A stretch of 64,000 nt of DNA from Fulvivirga sp. M361 (GTDB lineage Bacteria > Bacteroidota > Bacteroidia > Cytophagales > Cyclobacteriaceae): contig NZ_VKDC01000004.1 in NCBI RefSeq assembly GCF_007097395.1, positions 124,001-188,000 of the forward strand. Direction: 5' to 3'. Position numbers and translations under genes: made by a program. The notes under the pieces are model-generated. The model had not been told where the DNA came from and did no database searches. It saw only the letters and a list, made by a program, of their open reading frames with translations. Positions 8,907-17,298 of this stretch are shown one piece after another. Numbering within the stretch: the first letter of the stretch is position 1; each line of letters begins with the position of its first letter.

Positions 8907-8936
8907 CAAAACTAGTCATAATTCAAGATAAAACAA
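8907..8936 (-). promoter_or_regulatory. Consensus promoter of the small membrane protein gene
   Basis: Minus strand: TTG (8934-8936), a 19-base spacer, then TAGTTTTG (8907-8914). Both elements match the Bacteroidetes consensus at ideal spacing. Predicted initiation near 8900 gives a leader of about five bases before ATG 8895. Confidence 0.7.
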
Positions 8937-8987
8937 GTAGCTGGACTGATTGCATTAGAAAGTACTTCTCAGAAGATAAAAAGCCTA

Positions 8988-9611
8988 TTATTCTCTTTTC
9001 CGAAGCTTAGAATCAATAAAACCCGCCAATACCTCAAGTGCTCTGTCAAAACTCTTATTGTTGGGAATGATTATGTCAGCCTGCTCTTTCATGGGTGCCA
9101 GGTATTTGTCATACGTCGGCATGACGTGTTTTTCAAACCGGTATAACACATCATCAAGGTCATACCCCCTTTCCACTTTATCACGAATAATCCTTCTTTT
9201 AAGCTTAACATGCGCTTTTGCATCAATAAAAAGACGCAAGTCCATCAGCTCATTGAGCTCCGGAAAATGCATAACAAAAAGTCCTTCTACTATCACCAGT
9301 GGCGCAGGGCTAAATTTCAATAACTTAGGAACTACCTTTGGGTTATTGAATGTATATTCCTGGCGTTGAAAACCTTCTCCGGCTTTGATCTTTCTAATGT
9401 CACTACTAAAAGCGGCAGAATCGATGGATTGCGGTGTATCAAAATTCTTGACTCCATTTTCATCCACGGGCTGTTGATCCCGCGGAAAATAATAATTGTC
9501 CTGGGAGATAAGGCAGATATCCCGGCTATCGAAAAGGTGTAGCAGGCTATTGAGGAACATGGTTTTGCCTGAGGCGCTACCTCCCGTTATACCAACTAAA
9601 AATGGTTTCAA
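8988..9611 (-). CDS. udk: Uridine kinase
   Basis: Phosphorylates uridine and cytidine in pyrimidine salvage. 207 residues, the usual length. Walker A is GITGGSASGKTMFL (residues 8-21); ISQDNYYFPRDQQPVDENG carries the conserved substrate-binding DxYY motif; NFDTPQSID and the following region fit the uridine kinase core; FIDAKAHVKLKRRIIRD is the lid. It is the last gene of the minus-strand nrnA-FKBP-FKBP-rdgB-udk run and overlaps rdgB by 4 bases. It could also be annotated simply as a uridine kinase-like P-loop kinase. Confidence 0.88.
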   Translation of the reverse strand: MKPFLVGITGGSASGKTMFLNSLLHLFDSRDICLISQDNYYFPRDQQPVDENGVKNFDTPQSIDSAAFSSDIRKIKAGEGFQRQEYTFNNPKVVPKLLKFSPAPLVIVEGLFVMHFPELNELMDLRLFIDAKAHVKLKRRIIRDKVERGYDLDDVLYRFEKHVMPTYDKYLAPMKEQADIIIPNNKSFDRALEVLAGFIDSKLRKRE

Positions 9612-10201
9612 TGCTCCTCCTGGTAATGTTTGATGAGATAAGCAACCAACTTGCTTATGGCAACGGCCCGATGACTTATTTCATTCTTTTGTTCTAATGA
9701 CATTTCGGCAAATGTCTTACTCTTGCCCTTGGGTAAAAATACCGGATCATAACCAAATCCGTCGGTACCTTTCAATTCGTCCAGGATCTCACCTTTTACC
9801 ATACCTTCAAACTGTTTTACCTTACCGTGTTCATTGATAAAAGTGATTACAGTTCTAAATTGCGCCTTCCGGTCCTCACTCCCACTTAGCTTATCCAGGA
9901 GCAATTGAATGTTATCCGCATTACCTCTGTGTTCTCCGGCATACCGTGCAGAGTATACTCCCGGTTCGCCATCCAGGGCAAATACCTCTAAGCCTGTATC
10001 ATCGGCAAAGCAGGGGATACCATACTTTTTGTACACATATTCAGCCTTCTGATGTGAATTACCCTCCAGCGTATTTTGCGTTTCAGGCAGTTCTTCAACA
10101 CAGCCGATATCCAACAAACTGATCAACTCAATATCTTCAGGTAAAAGGCTCCGTATTTCGTTGACCTTAAACTGGTTATTAGTAGCGAAGCAAATACGCA
10201 T
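9608..10201 (-). CDS. rdgB: XTP/dITP diphosphatase (Ham1/RdgB family)
   Basis: House-cleaning enzyme that hydrolyses non-canonical purine triphosphates (dITP, XTP) to monophosphates and keeps them out of DNA. 197 residues, typical. Family motifs are CFATNNQFKVNEIRSLL at the N-terminus, FADDTGLEVFALDGEPGVYSA, GTDGFGYDPVFLP and SHRAVAISKL near the end. Its ATG overlaps the stop of the upstream FKBP gene by one base, and its stop overlaps the udk start by four, so all three are translationally coupled. Confidence 0.95.
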   Translation of the reverse strand: MRICFATNNQFKVNEIRSLLPEDIELISLLDIGCVEELPETQNTLEGNSHQKAEYVYKKYGIPCFADDTGLEVFALDGEPGVYSARYAGEHRGNADNIQLLLDKLSGSEDRKAQFRTVITFINEHGKVKQFEGMVKGEILDELKGTDGFGYDPVFLPKGKSKTFAEMSLEQKNEISHRAVAISKLVAYLIKHYQEEH

Positions 10202-11094
10202 TAATTCACAGATATGAATTCGATGTCAAATTCCAGGATGGCGTTGGGAGGGATCACACCATCCTGGGTACCATTTACACCATAACCATAAGGTGATGGA
10301 AGGTAAATCGTCCGGGATTCTCCTATTTTCATTTCTGGTATCATTACTTGCCATCCGATAATCAAACCTTCGGCAAGAGAAAACGGGCTGTTCGTTCCAT
10401 CATCGAAGGCTACTGTTTCTCCAAATATCCTTCCTTCATAATTGGCCCTGAAATTAGGGGAAGTACTGAAATTTGGTGAATCACTGGTGCCAATGTCATT
10501 TATAACATAACGTATACCGCTTGGATGCTCCGCAGGAGTAATATTACGTTCCGCTAAGGCATTATCTATGACCTGAATATCCTGTTTCAACCGTATATGG
10601 TTCAGCTCTTCAAAGTCAATATCCATTATTAGCACTGAGTTAGCGGGCACGCCGTCCACTTCACGCGTACCATACCCTAAGCCAGAAGGAATGTATGCCG
10701 TTACAGACCCTCCTTCTCTGACCTTAGTGATAGCAGAAATAATACCGCGAATACCATTATTAAATACAGCAAGTGTATTGGATTTTTTACTGGTGACTGA
10801 TGTAAATTGGGCTCCTGTGGACATTACCCGGCCTTCATACGAAAGTGTGATCGAATCTGCAAAAAAAACAAGGGCCAGACCTGTTCCCGGGTTAGTTACA
10901 ACATAGCTTATTCCTGAACTTTCATCCCGTTGAGCATTTATACCATTGGTAGCCAGGTATTGATCAATTAATTCCAAGTCAATCCTGAACTGCTCTGACG
11001 TATCAATCCCATCGTCGGAGTCTAAACAACCCGATAAAAACAGAGAAGATAACAACGCAGTTACCGTAAGGAATAAATAGCCCGGTTTTCTCAT
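10201..11094 (-). CDS. Tandem-domain FKBP-type peptidyl-prolyl isomerase lipoprotein
   Basis: 297 residues. A signal peptide ending in the lipobox LSGC (Cys about residue 23) predicts a lipoprotein facing the periplasm. Two FKBP-like domains follow, each preceded by an IDQYL/IDNAL helix: one at about 85-165 (ending PSGLGYGTREVDGVPANSVL) and one at about 205-295 (PSPYGYGVNGTQDGVIPPNAIL). Several hydrophobic pocket residues differ between the copies, so one domain may serve only as a chaperone. It follows another FKBP lipoprotein with a 22-base gap and probably arose from it by duplication. Confidence 0.88.
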   Translation of the reverse strand: MRKPGYLFLTVTALLSSLFLSGCLDSDDGIDTSEQFRIDLELIDQYLATNGINAQRDESSGISYVVTNPGTGLALVFFADSITLSYEGRVMSTGAQFTSVTSKKSNTLAVFNNGIRGIISAITKVREGGSVTAYIPSGLGYGTREVDGVPANSVLIMDIDFEELNHIRLKQDIQVIDNALAERNITPAEHPSGIRYVINDIGTSDSPNFSTSPNFRANYEGRIFGETVAFDDGTNSPFSLAEGLIIGWQVMIPEMKIGESRTIYLPSPYGYGVNGTQDGVIPPNAILEFDIEFISVN

Positions 11095-11116
11095 CTTTTA
11101 ACAGTTAAAGTAAAAA

Positions 11117-12046
11117 CTAATTAAAATCTATTAATTCTACATCAAAGACCAAAATAGAGTTCGCTCCTATCTGTGCACTCCTTTGGCGTGGCCCGTAAGC
11201 CAATGGTGACGGGATATATAAGGTGGCCTTTGAACCTTTATTTAACAAAGCTATGCCTTCATCCCATCCTTTTATCACAGAACCTGTTCCCAATTGAAAC
11301 TCAAAAGGTCCATAATCACGACCTTCTGTATACAAGCCTTTTTCCTTGGCAACTTCCTCCACACTACTATCAAAGTACTCTCCATTAAGTACATATCCTG
11401 TATAATTTACTTTTACCGTAGAGCCACTGGAAGCATTTTCTCCACTACCTTCCTCTGTGATCACATAACTTATACCTGATTCCGTCTTCTGAGCTTCAAT
11501 ATTATTTTCTGACAGATATTTATCAATGGTTTCTATGTCTTCTTCCAGTTGCTGTGCAGCGCCTTCTTCTTCCTTTTGTTGCTGTTTTTGTTGCATTTCA
11601 ATTTGCCAGGCCTGGAAGCCTTCTCTATCATATATCTCTGCAATACCCACCTGGAATGTCAGCGTACTGGTACTATCCAATGACGGCGGCATAGGCGCTT
11701 TAAATGTCTTTGAAAAAAGTTGCGTGGCGCCAATAGAAAATTGTGCACTATCTCCCTTTTTCAAATCCGAGAAAATAGAATAAATACTACCTTCCGCCAT
11801 AGCCCATGTAGAATCTTTCTGAAGAACTACCGGAAAACCATTGTCTGCAGTATTCATCCAGGTAGAATCGTTTTGATCAGTATAACGCATATTCATGAGA
11901 ATAAATTCACCATTTTCAGCTGTTGCACCTTCACCGCTCGCGATGAGCGTATATTTTAACCCGTTTGTGGCTATAGTTTCACTGTTACCACAAGACGAAA
12001 TCACCCATGCCAACAAGGCCATCAAGCCTAAATTTAATTTTCTCAT
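11117..12046 (-). CDS. FKBP-type peptidyl-prolyl isomerase lipoprotein (GldI-like)
   Basis: 309 residues with a lipoprotein signal ending ISSC (Cys about 19). The N-terminal half (about 25-130) is a divergent FKBP-like domain. A Gln/Lys/Glu-rich linker (QQKQQQKEEEGAAQQ) leads to a complete FKBP domain at about 190-309, with VKVNYTGYVLNGEYFDSS, GSVIKGWDEGIALLNKGSKA and LAYGPRQRSAQIGANSIL. It starts directly after the nrnA stop with no gap. In gliding Bacteroidetes the lipoprotein isomerase GldI is, as I recall, found next to nrnA and ndk, so this gene or its neighbour may be that orthologue; the context, not a unique motif, is the argument. Confidence 0.85.
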   Translation of the reverse strand: MRKLNLGLMALLAWVISSCGNSETIATNGLKYTLIASGEGATAENGEFILMNMRYTDQNDSTWMNTADNGFPVVLQKDSTWAMAEGSIYSIFSDLKKGDSAQFSIGATQLFSKTFKAPMPPSLDSTSTLTFQVGIAEIYDREGFQAWQIEMQQKQQQKEEEGAAQQLEEDIETIDKYLSENNIEAQKTESGISYVITEEGSGENASSGSTVKVNYTGYVLNGEYFDSSVEEVAKEKGLYTEGRDYGPFEFQLGTGSVIKGWDEGIALLNKGSKATLYIPSPLAYGPRQRSAQIGANSILVFDVELIDFN

Positions 12047-13072
12047 TTATGCGTACGTTTTAATAGTATTACTTAGTTGTTCTTTATATTCTTTTACCAA
12101 GCCTTCAAACTTAGCTACAGTATCCTCTAATGTCAATTCTGATTTCCCTCCGGCGGCATTTCTGTGTCCTCCACCCTCAAAATGTTTTCTTGCGAATTCA
12201 TTTACTGAGAATTCACCAATAGAACGAAAAGATATTTTGATCATCACTGACCGATCTACGATCAATGTCGCAAATTTGATCCCGGTGATGGATAAAGCAT
12301 AGTTCACCAACCCTTCGGTATCTCCTGTTTGCGATTTAAACCTTTTCAGATCGTCTGATGAAATGGCAAAATAAGCTGTATTATATTCAGGAAGTATAGT
12401 AAGGCGTTCGCTCAGCGCAAAGCCCAGAAACTTTACTCTATCTACAGAATTAGAATCATAAATAAGTTTAGCCACCTTAGCCGTGTCTGCACCTTTTCCA
12501 ACAAGGTCAGCACATACCTTAAATACATTACCTGTTGTATTGGGGTGTTTAAAGCTACCTGTATCAGTCATTATACCGGCATACAAGCTTTCTGCCATGT
12601 CTGCATCGATCAGGTCTGTATCCTCCATATCTTCAATAAGCTGATAGGTCAGCTCTGCTGTAGCCGCAGCAGCCGTACTCCAATACATAAAATCAGCAAA
12701 ATCGTCAGGTTGCAGATGATGGTCTATCAAAACCTTTTTTGCCGAAGATTTCGCTACTATTTCACCAAGTTCATTGAGCCTGGCAAGGTTGGAGAAGTCC
12801 AGACAGCACACAATATCTGCTTCTTGAATAAGTTGTGCAGAAAGCACTTTCTGCTCTTCATAGACAATTACCTCCTCATTGCCTTTCATCCAGGCAAGAA
12901 AACTTGCATAGTCTGTTGGGGAAATGACATTTACCTGATGGCCCTTTTTCTTAAGGTAACCGGCCAGGGCTAAAGAAGATCCCAGTGCATCTGCATCTGG
13001 TTTATGGTGAGTGGTAATGATCACTTTGCCAGGGGAACTTACCAGCTCTCTAAATATTTCAACATTCTGCAT
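12047..13072 (-). CDS. nrnA: DHH-family oligoribonuclease / pAp phosphatase (NrnA-like)
   Basis: 341 residues. The N-terminal DHH domain shows THHKPDADALGSSLALAGYL (about 21-40), CCLDFSNLARL, and the name-giving LIDHHLQPDD. The C-terminal DHHA1 domain has FEGGGHRNAAGGKS. NrnA enzymes degrade 2-5-nucleotide RNA fragments and convert 3'-phosphoadenosine 5'-phosphate to AMP with Mn2+. It is the first gene of a five-gene minus-strand run and divergent from ndk, with a 187-base shared upstream region. No minus-strand TAnnTTTG match was found there (nearest has one mismatch). Confidence 0.92.
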   Translation of the reverse strand: MQNVEIFRELVSSPGKVIITTHHKPDADALGSSLALAGYLKKKGHQVNVISPTDYASFLAWMKGNEEVIVYEEQKVLSAQLIQEADIVCCLDFSNLARLNELGEIVAKSSAKKVLIDHHLQPDDFADFMYWSTAAAATAELTYQLIEDMEDTDLIDADMAESLYAGIMTDTGSFKHPNTTGNVFKVCADLVGKGADTAKVAKLIYDSNSVDRVKFLGFALSERLTILPEYNTAYFAISSDDLKRFKSQTGDTEGLVNYALSITGIKFATLIVDRSVMIKISFRSIGEFSVNEFARKHFEGGGHRNAAGGKSELTLEDTVAKFEGLVKEYKEQLSNTIKTYA

Positions 13073-13200
13073 CTTAAAACCCCACCTTTTATTCAGGAAG
13101 GTTACTGCTTAAGTAAGCGGCAAAATTGATAATAAAATAAATCAAATACAAAACACAATGCCGGATAAGCTTACGTGATATAATTAAGGGAATTAGGCTA

Positions 13201-13230
13201 TTGAGGTATTCATTCAAAGTGCTACTTTTG
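13201..13230 (+). promoter_or_regulatory. ndk promoter
   Basis: TTG (13201-13203), a 19-base spacer and TACTTTTG (13223-13230): the full Bacteroidetes consensus. Initiation is predicted near 13237, with a leader of about 23 bases to the ndk ATG. Confidence 0.75.
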
Positions 13231-13259
13231 CGCCAAAATTCAAAAGATATTAAAATACC

Positions 13260-13679
13260 ATGGCGGGAAAAAGAACTTTTACAATGATAAAACCGGACGC
13301 AGTAGGGGCCGGAAATACGGGCGCTATCATCAAAATGATAGAAGAAGCAGGTTTCAGGATCATAGCGATGAAAAAGACGCATCTCTCAAAAGAACGTGCC
13401 GGACAGTTTTATGAAGTTCATAAAGAAAGACCCTTCTATAATGACCTTACATCTTACATGTCATCAGGTGCTATTATTCCCATGATATTGGAAAAAGACA
13501 ATGCTGTTGAAGACTTTAGAAAACTCATTGGAGCTACTAATCCAAAAGAAGCCGCTGAAGGAACAATACGTGCTTTGTTTGCAGAATCTATTGAAGCGAA
13601 TGCAATTCATGGTTCTGATTCAGACGAAAATGCACAGATAGAAGGAAGTTTTTTCTTTTCTGCAACGGAGCAATTCTAA
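13260..13679 (+). CDS. ndk: Nucleoside diphosphate kinase
   Basis: Equilibrates nucleoside di- and triphosphates through a phospho-His intermediate. 139 residues, typical. [20 protein letters not shown] is the N-terminal signature, and [14 protein letters not shown] contains the active-site His (about residue 117). It is divergent from nrnA, has a full consensus promoter, and is followed by a hairpin, so it is probably transcribed alone. Confidence 0.98.
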   Translation: MAGKRTFTMIKPDAVGAGNTGAIIKMIEEAGFRIIAMKKTHLSKERAGQFYEVHKERPFYNDLTSYMSSGAIIPMILEKDNAVEDFRKLIGATNPKEAAEGTIRALFAESIEANAIHGSDSDENAQIEGSFFFSATEQF

Positions 13680-13691
13680 GACCATTTGAGG

Positions 13692-13717
13692 CCCTGGCTC
13701 ACACCAGGGTCTGTCTT
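13692..13717 (+). terminator. Probable terminator after ndk
   Basis: The stem CCCTGG (13692-13697) / CCAGGG (13704-13709) with a 6-base loop is followed by TCTGTCTT, a poor U-tract. It sits 12 bases past the ndk stop. Confidence 0.5.
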
Positions 13718-13782
13718 CCTACTTCATACTGTGAGCAGCACAGCATTCCTTGCTTTCCTGGGATTTAATACTGTTTGGAAAA

Positions 13783-15222
13783 TCACAACTTTATGCAAAC
13801 ATTCTTAGGCTCTGTAAAAAACCGGAGTGCCTCCCAGCCACCTTCTCTACCCACACCTGATTGTTTCATACCACCGAAAGGTGTTCTCAGATCTCTCAAA
13901 AGCCAACAGTTAATCCAAATGATACCACTTTTTAACCGGTCGGCCATACGATGAGCACGCGTCAGGTTTTCAGTCCATAAGGTAGCAGAAAGGCCATAGG
14001 CTGTGCTATTCGCATATTCAATCACCTCGTCTTCCCTAGTAAATGGCATAATGGTGACCACAGGTCCGAAAATCTCTTCCTGATTGGTACGGCAATTTGA
14101 TGCCAGCCCGGTGATTACCGCAGGACGAATGAAATAACCATTCTCACAGCGTCCTGAAAGTTGCTCCTCGCCTCCGGTCAGAAGCGTGCCTCCCTCTTCT
14201 TGCGCCAATTGGATATAGCTTAACACTTTGTCCCGATGTGCTGCCGACACAAGTGCTCCGACACGAGTCCCATCTTCCAGCGGATCACCAACGGTAAGGG
14301 CTTTGACCTGCCCGACAAAGGCTTCTACAAATTTTTCATAAAGATCTTCTTCCACAAATATCCGGGAACCACACAGACATATTTCTCCCTGATTGGAGAA
14401 TGAAGAATGTATGGAGGTAGATACTGCCTGATCGAAGTCACAGTCACTAAAAATAATATTAGGATTCTTTCCTCCCAGCTCTAAGGAAGTTTTTTTGAAC
14501 ATAGGCCCTGCGATAGAAGCAATGCGTTTGCCGGTAGTTGTTCCCCCGGTAAAAGAGATAATGGGCACATCCGGATGTTCGACTATGGGCTGCCCCACTT
14601 TATCACCTGCCCCATGCACAATGTTCAGCACGCCGGGAGGAAGGCCTGCTTCTACACATAATTTTGATAATAAAAACGCTGTATATGGAGTGAGTTCCGA
14701 CGGTTTGGCCACTACTGTATTTCCGGCAGCTAACGCAGGAGCTATTTTCCAGGTAAACAGATAAAGTGGCAGGTTCCATGGGGAAATGCAGCATGTTACA
14801 CCTACCGGTTTTCTTAAGGTATAGTTAATAGCAGCCTGGTCCGTATGATGTGCCTCCGAGGCAAAATGTAAAATGGCAGTTGCATAAAAACGTAAATTCG
14901 CCGAAGCCCTGGGAATATCGACTTTACCGGCAAGTTTTACAGGTTTACCATTGTCAATAGACTCTGCCACCGCCAGCACCTCATGATCTCGATCTATGAG
15001 ATCAGCTATTTTCATAAGAATATCCGAACGCCGTTGTGCAGGTACCTGAGACCATATTTCGAAAGCCATCCGTGCAGACTCCACAGCATGTTTTACATCC
15101 CTCATATCCGAATCTGGTATAAGGCTGTAAACCTTACCTATAGCCGGGTCATAGTTATCCAGGTACTCATTCGATACAGGAGGTACCAGCTCACCATTGA
15201 TATAATTACTGATTTTTTGCAT
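13783..15222 (-). CDS. Aldehyde dehydrogenase, 2-aminomuconate-6-semialdehyde type
   Basis: 479-residue NAD-dependent aldehyde dehydrogenase. Catalytic features are Asn150 in SPWNLPLYLF, Glu248 in SLELGGKNPN and the nucleophile Cys282 in SNQGEICLCGSR. The C-terminal segment GIIWINCWLLRDLRTPFGG, with its Cys-Trp-Leu-x-Arg pattern, is characteristic of the ALDH8A1/2-aminomuconate-semialdehyde dehydrogenase subfamily. It would oxidise 2-aminomuconate semialdehyde to 2-aminomuconate, downstream of 3-hydroxyanthranilate. The neighbouring HAO, kynureninase and kynurenine monooxygenase genes support this. The required ACMS decarboxylase is not in the window. It trails the SDR on the same strand by 84 bases. 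Confidence 0.88.
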   Translation of the reverse strand: MQKISNYINGELVPPVSNEYLDNYDPAIGKVYSLIPDSDMRDVKHAVESARMAFEIWSQVPAQRRSDILMKIADLIDRDHEVLAVAESIDNGKPVKLAGKVDIPRASANLRFYATAILHFASEAHHTDQAAINYTLRKPVGVTCCISPWNLPLYLFTWKIAPALAAGNTVVAKPSELTPYTAFLLSKLCVEAGLPPGVLNIVHGAGDKVGQPIVEHPDVPIISFTGGTTTGKRIASIAGPMFKKTSLELGGKNPNIIFSDCDFDQAVSTSIHSSFSNQGEICLCGSRIFVEEDLYEKFVEAFVGQVKALTVGDPLEDGTRVGALVSAAHRDKVLSYIQLAQEEGGTLLTGGEEQLSGRCENGYFIRPAVITGLASNCRTNQEEIFGPVVTIMPFTREDEVIEYANSTAYGLSATLWTENLTRAHRMADRLKSGIIWINCWLLRDLRTPFGGMKQSGVGREGGWEALRFFTEPKNVCIKL

Positions 15223-15306
15223 ATGGTAAGGTTAACTTGAAGTTAGATAATAAGGCTTATCAGAAGTAGCAGTGCATATTTCTTGGTGCCCTCAAAAATC
15301 TCGACA

Positions 15307-16095
15307 TTATAAGCAACTCAACCTTCCTCCATCAACCGGCACATTGATGCCATTGATATACCCGGCGGCCGGGCTGGCAAGAAAGGTTATAGCGGCAGCC
15401 ACCTCTTCCGGTTCCGCAAATCTTCGTGCTGGTATCTCTGACTTCATATGATTCACTACATCTTCTTCAGACTTACCTGATTTAACCGCATTATTTTTAA
15501 TAATGGTCTCCAGCCGGGCGGTCATCGTTGCTCCCGGAAGCACGTTATTCACAGTAATACCATAAGGTCCCAGTTCATTAGCCAGTGTCTTAGCCCAGCT
15601 TGCAACACCTCCGCGTATAGTGTTAGAAACACCCAATCCATTTATCGGAGCTTTTACAGATGTAGAAATTACATTAATAATACGTCCATAATTTACCGCC
15701 TTCATCAACGGCACAAATGTCTGTGCCATGATCTGGTTACAGATGAGATGTCGATTAAAAGCGACCCGAAATTCCTCCAGATCGGCGTCAATGGCCATTC
15801 CGGCAGGCGGGCCACCAGAATTATTCACCAGAACGTGGACTTCACCTAGGTCAGCAATATAGCCGGATAAAGCTTCCTGGAGTGACTTTGGTTGGTCAAA
15901 ATTTGCTTTGACGTAGTGATGGTCCTGTTCATTTTCATTGGCCAGCTCATCTTTTACGCCTTGTAAAGCTGTTTCATTGCGAGCTATCAATGTAATATCT
16001 GCACCCAGCCGGGCCAGTTCAATAGCAGTAGCCTTTCCTATGCCCTGTGTACTTCCACAAACTATGGCGCGTTTACCTGTAAAGTCTAAATTCAT
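15307..16095 (-). CDS. Atypical short-chain dehydrogenase/reductase lacking the YxxxK pair
   Basis: 262 residues, SDR fold: dinucleotide motif CGSTQGIGKATAIE (residues 13-26), VLVNNSGGPPAGM, NVISTSVKAP with the usual Ser, and NNVLPGATMTARL. At the place of the catalytic Tyr-x-x-x-Lys, counted back from the following KTLANELG helix, the sequence is SNTIR: Tyr is Ser and Lys is Arg. I recall an SDR subgroup described as beta-ketoacyl-reductase-like without the tetrad, which fits. Whether it is a catalyst, and of what, is open. It is divergent from HAO by 68 bases and upstream of the aldehyde dehydrogenase, so a role in 3-hydroxyanthranilate catabolism is inferred from place only. Confidence 0.8.
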   Translation of the reverse strand: MNLDFTGKRAIVCGSTQGIGKATAIELARLGADITLIARNETALQGVKDELANENEQDHHYVKANFDQPKSLQEALSGYIADLGEVHVLVNNSGGPPAGMAIDADLEEFRVAFNRHLICNQIMAQTFVPLMKAVNYGRIINVISTSVKAPINGLGVSNTIRGGVASWAKTLANELGPYGITVNNVLPGATMTARLETIIKNNAVKSGKSEEDVVNHMKSEIPARRFAEPEEVAAAITFLASPAAGYINGINVPVDGGRLSCL

Positions 16096-16163
16096 ACGAT
16101 CAATTCGTTATCAGCATGGTTTTATTTTCACTAAATTTAGCGAGAAATAAAGAAACTACTTCT

Positions 16164-16691
16164 ATGGCTATTCAAAGACCCTTTAACCTGAAAAAATGGA
16201 TTGAAGATAATAGGGATATCCTCAAACCTCCTATTGGAAATAAAAACCTGTACGCTGACGCCGGGGATTATATCGTGATGATAGTAGGTGGGCCTAATGC
16301 CCGTAAGGATTATCATTATAATGATACGGAAGAGCTGTTTTATCAGTTGGAAGGAGACATTACTGTCAAAATACAGGAAGACGGGAAGGCTGTTGATGTA
16401 GCCATCAAAGAAGGTGATATGTATTTGCATCCTGCTAAAGTCCCGCATTCTCCTATTCGACCGGCAGGCAGTGTAGGTCTTGTCATCGAACGAAAAAGAG
16501 AGAAAGCTCATACGGACGGGTTGTTATGGTTCTGCGATAACTGTAACCACAAACTTCATGAAACCTATTTTCCACTGGTGGACATTGAAAAAGACTTTTT
16601 GTCACGCTTCAGGGAGTTTTACAGTTCTGAAGACTTAAGAACGTGTAATAACTGCGGCCAAACCATGGAAACTGATCCACGATTCGTCTAA
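16164..16691 (+). CDS. 3-hydroxyanthranilate 3,4-dioxygenase
   Basis: Opens the ring of 3-hydroxyanthranilate to 2-amino-3-carboxymuconate semialdehyde. From ATG 16164 the protein has 175 residues and starts MAIQRPFNLKKWI, the normal family start; a longer frame from 16116 adds 16 unlikely residues. The cupin iron ligands are His51, Glu57 (KDYHYNDTEELF) and His95 (HPAKVPHSP). Arg47 and Arg99 fit the substrate-carboxylate positions. A second, rubredoxin-like metal site is given by Cys124, Cys127, Cys161 and Cys164, as in bacterial homologues. TAAATTTA at 16132-16139, one base off TAnnTTTG on both strands, may be a shared divergent -7 box. The stop overlaps the next ATG by one base. Confidence 0.96.
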   Translation: MAIQRPFNLKKWIEDNRDILKPPIGNKNLYADAGDYIVMIVGGPNARKDYHYNDTEELFYQLEGDITVKIQEDGKAVDVAIKEGDMYLHPAKVPHSPIRPAGSVGLVIERKREKAHTDGLLWFCDNCNHKLHETYFPLVDIEKDFLSRFREFYSSEDLRTCNNCGQTMETDPRFV

Positions 16692-17173
16692 TGAAGAAAA
16701 AAACGATAGCATCTCCCATTGGGCCGCTGGCAATATACGAGGATGACAAATGTATCGTTGAGATAAAATTCGATGAAGAAACAAAGGCCAATGATACCTC
16801 TGAGCTCCTGGATGCATGTGAGCAGCAGCTTTCCGAATACTTCAAAGGAGAGCGATCCGAATTTTCACTGCCTGTTGAATTAAGGGGAACAGACTTCCAA
16901 AAACAGGTTTGGACCGAGCTGCGAAAAATCCCTTACGGCAAAACGATATCATATTCTGAGCTGGCCATTCGTCTCGGAGATATTAAAACAATACGTGCTG
17001 CGGGTAGCGCCAATGGAAAAAATAAGCTGCCTATTCTAATACCTTGTCATCGCGTCATTGGCAAAAATGGTTCTTTGGTAGGTTTTGCCGGTGGGTTATA
17101 CACCAAAAAGTGGCTGCTTCAGCGTGAAGGAGCTATTCCCGGAGAGCAAATAGACTTATTCCCAAAGAGTTAA
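16691..17173 (+). CDS. ogt: Methylated-DNA-[protein]-cysteine S-methyltransferase
   Basis: 160-residue suicide repair protein that takes methyl groups from O6-methylguanine. The acceptor is Cys119 in the ILIPCHRVIGKNGSLVGFAG signature; the helix-turn-helix lies at about 68-115 (FQKQVWTELRKIPYGKTISY). There is no Ada-type N-terminal regulator. Its ATG shares one base with the HAO stop, so it is translationally coupled to a catabolic gene although a repair role has no obvious tie to kynurenine breakdown. The 126-base gap to kynU leaves open whether one transcript covers all four genes. Confidence 0.95.
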   Translation: MKKKTIASPIGPLAIYEDDKCIVEIKFDEETKANDTSELLDACEQQLSEYFKGERSEFSLPVELRGTDFQKQVWTELRKIPYGKTISYSELAIRLGDIKTIRAAGSANGKNKLPILIPCHRVIGKNGSLVGFAGGLYTKKWLLQREGAIPGEQIDLFPKS

Positions 17174-17298
17174 TAAAATATTGTATACTAGTAGCACCTC
17201 CCATTTTATCCGTATCGTATCCACTAGCAACTAACGTCTTTCAAAGCTATACAAAGCTCACAAACAATGTATTTACCAGCCCTCTATCACACATTCAT

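Noticed and set aside
16116-16163. Upstream extension of the dioxygenase gene from ATG 16116
   Set aside because: It adds 16 residues not expected in the family and would overlap the likely promoter; metal-ligand numbering fits the start at 16164.
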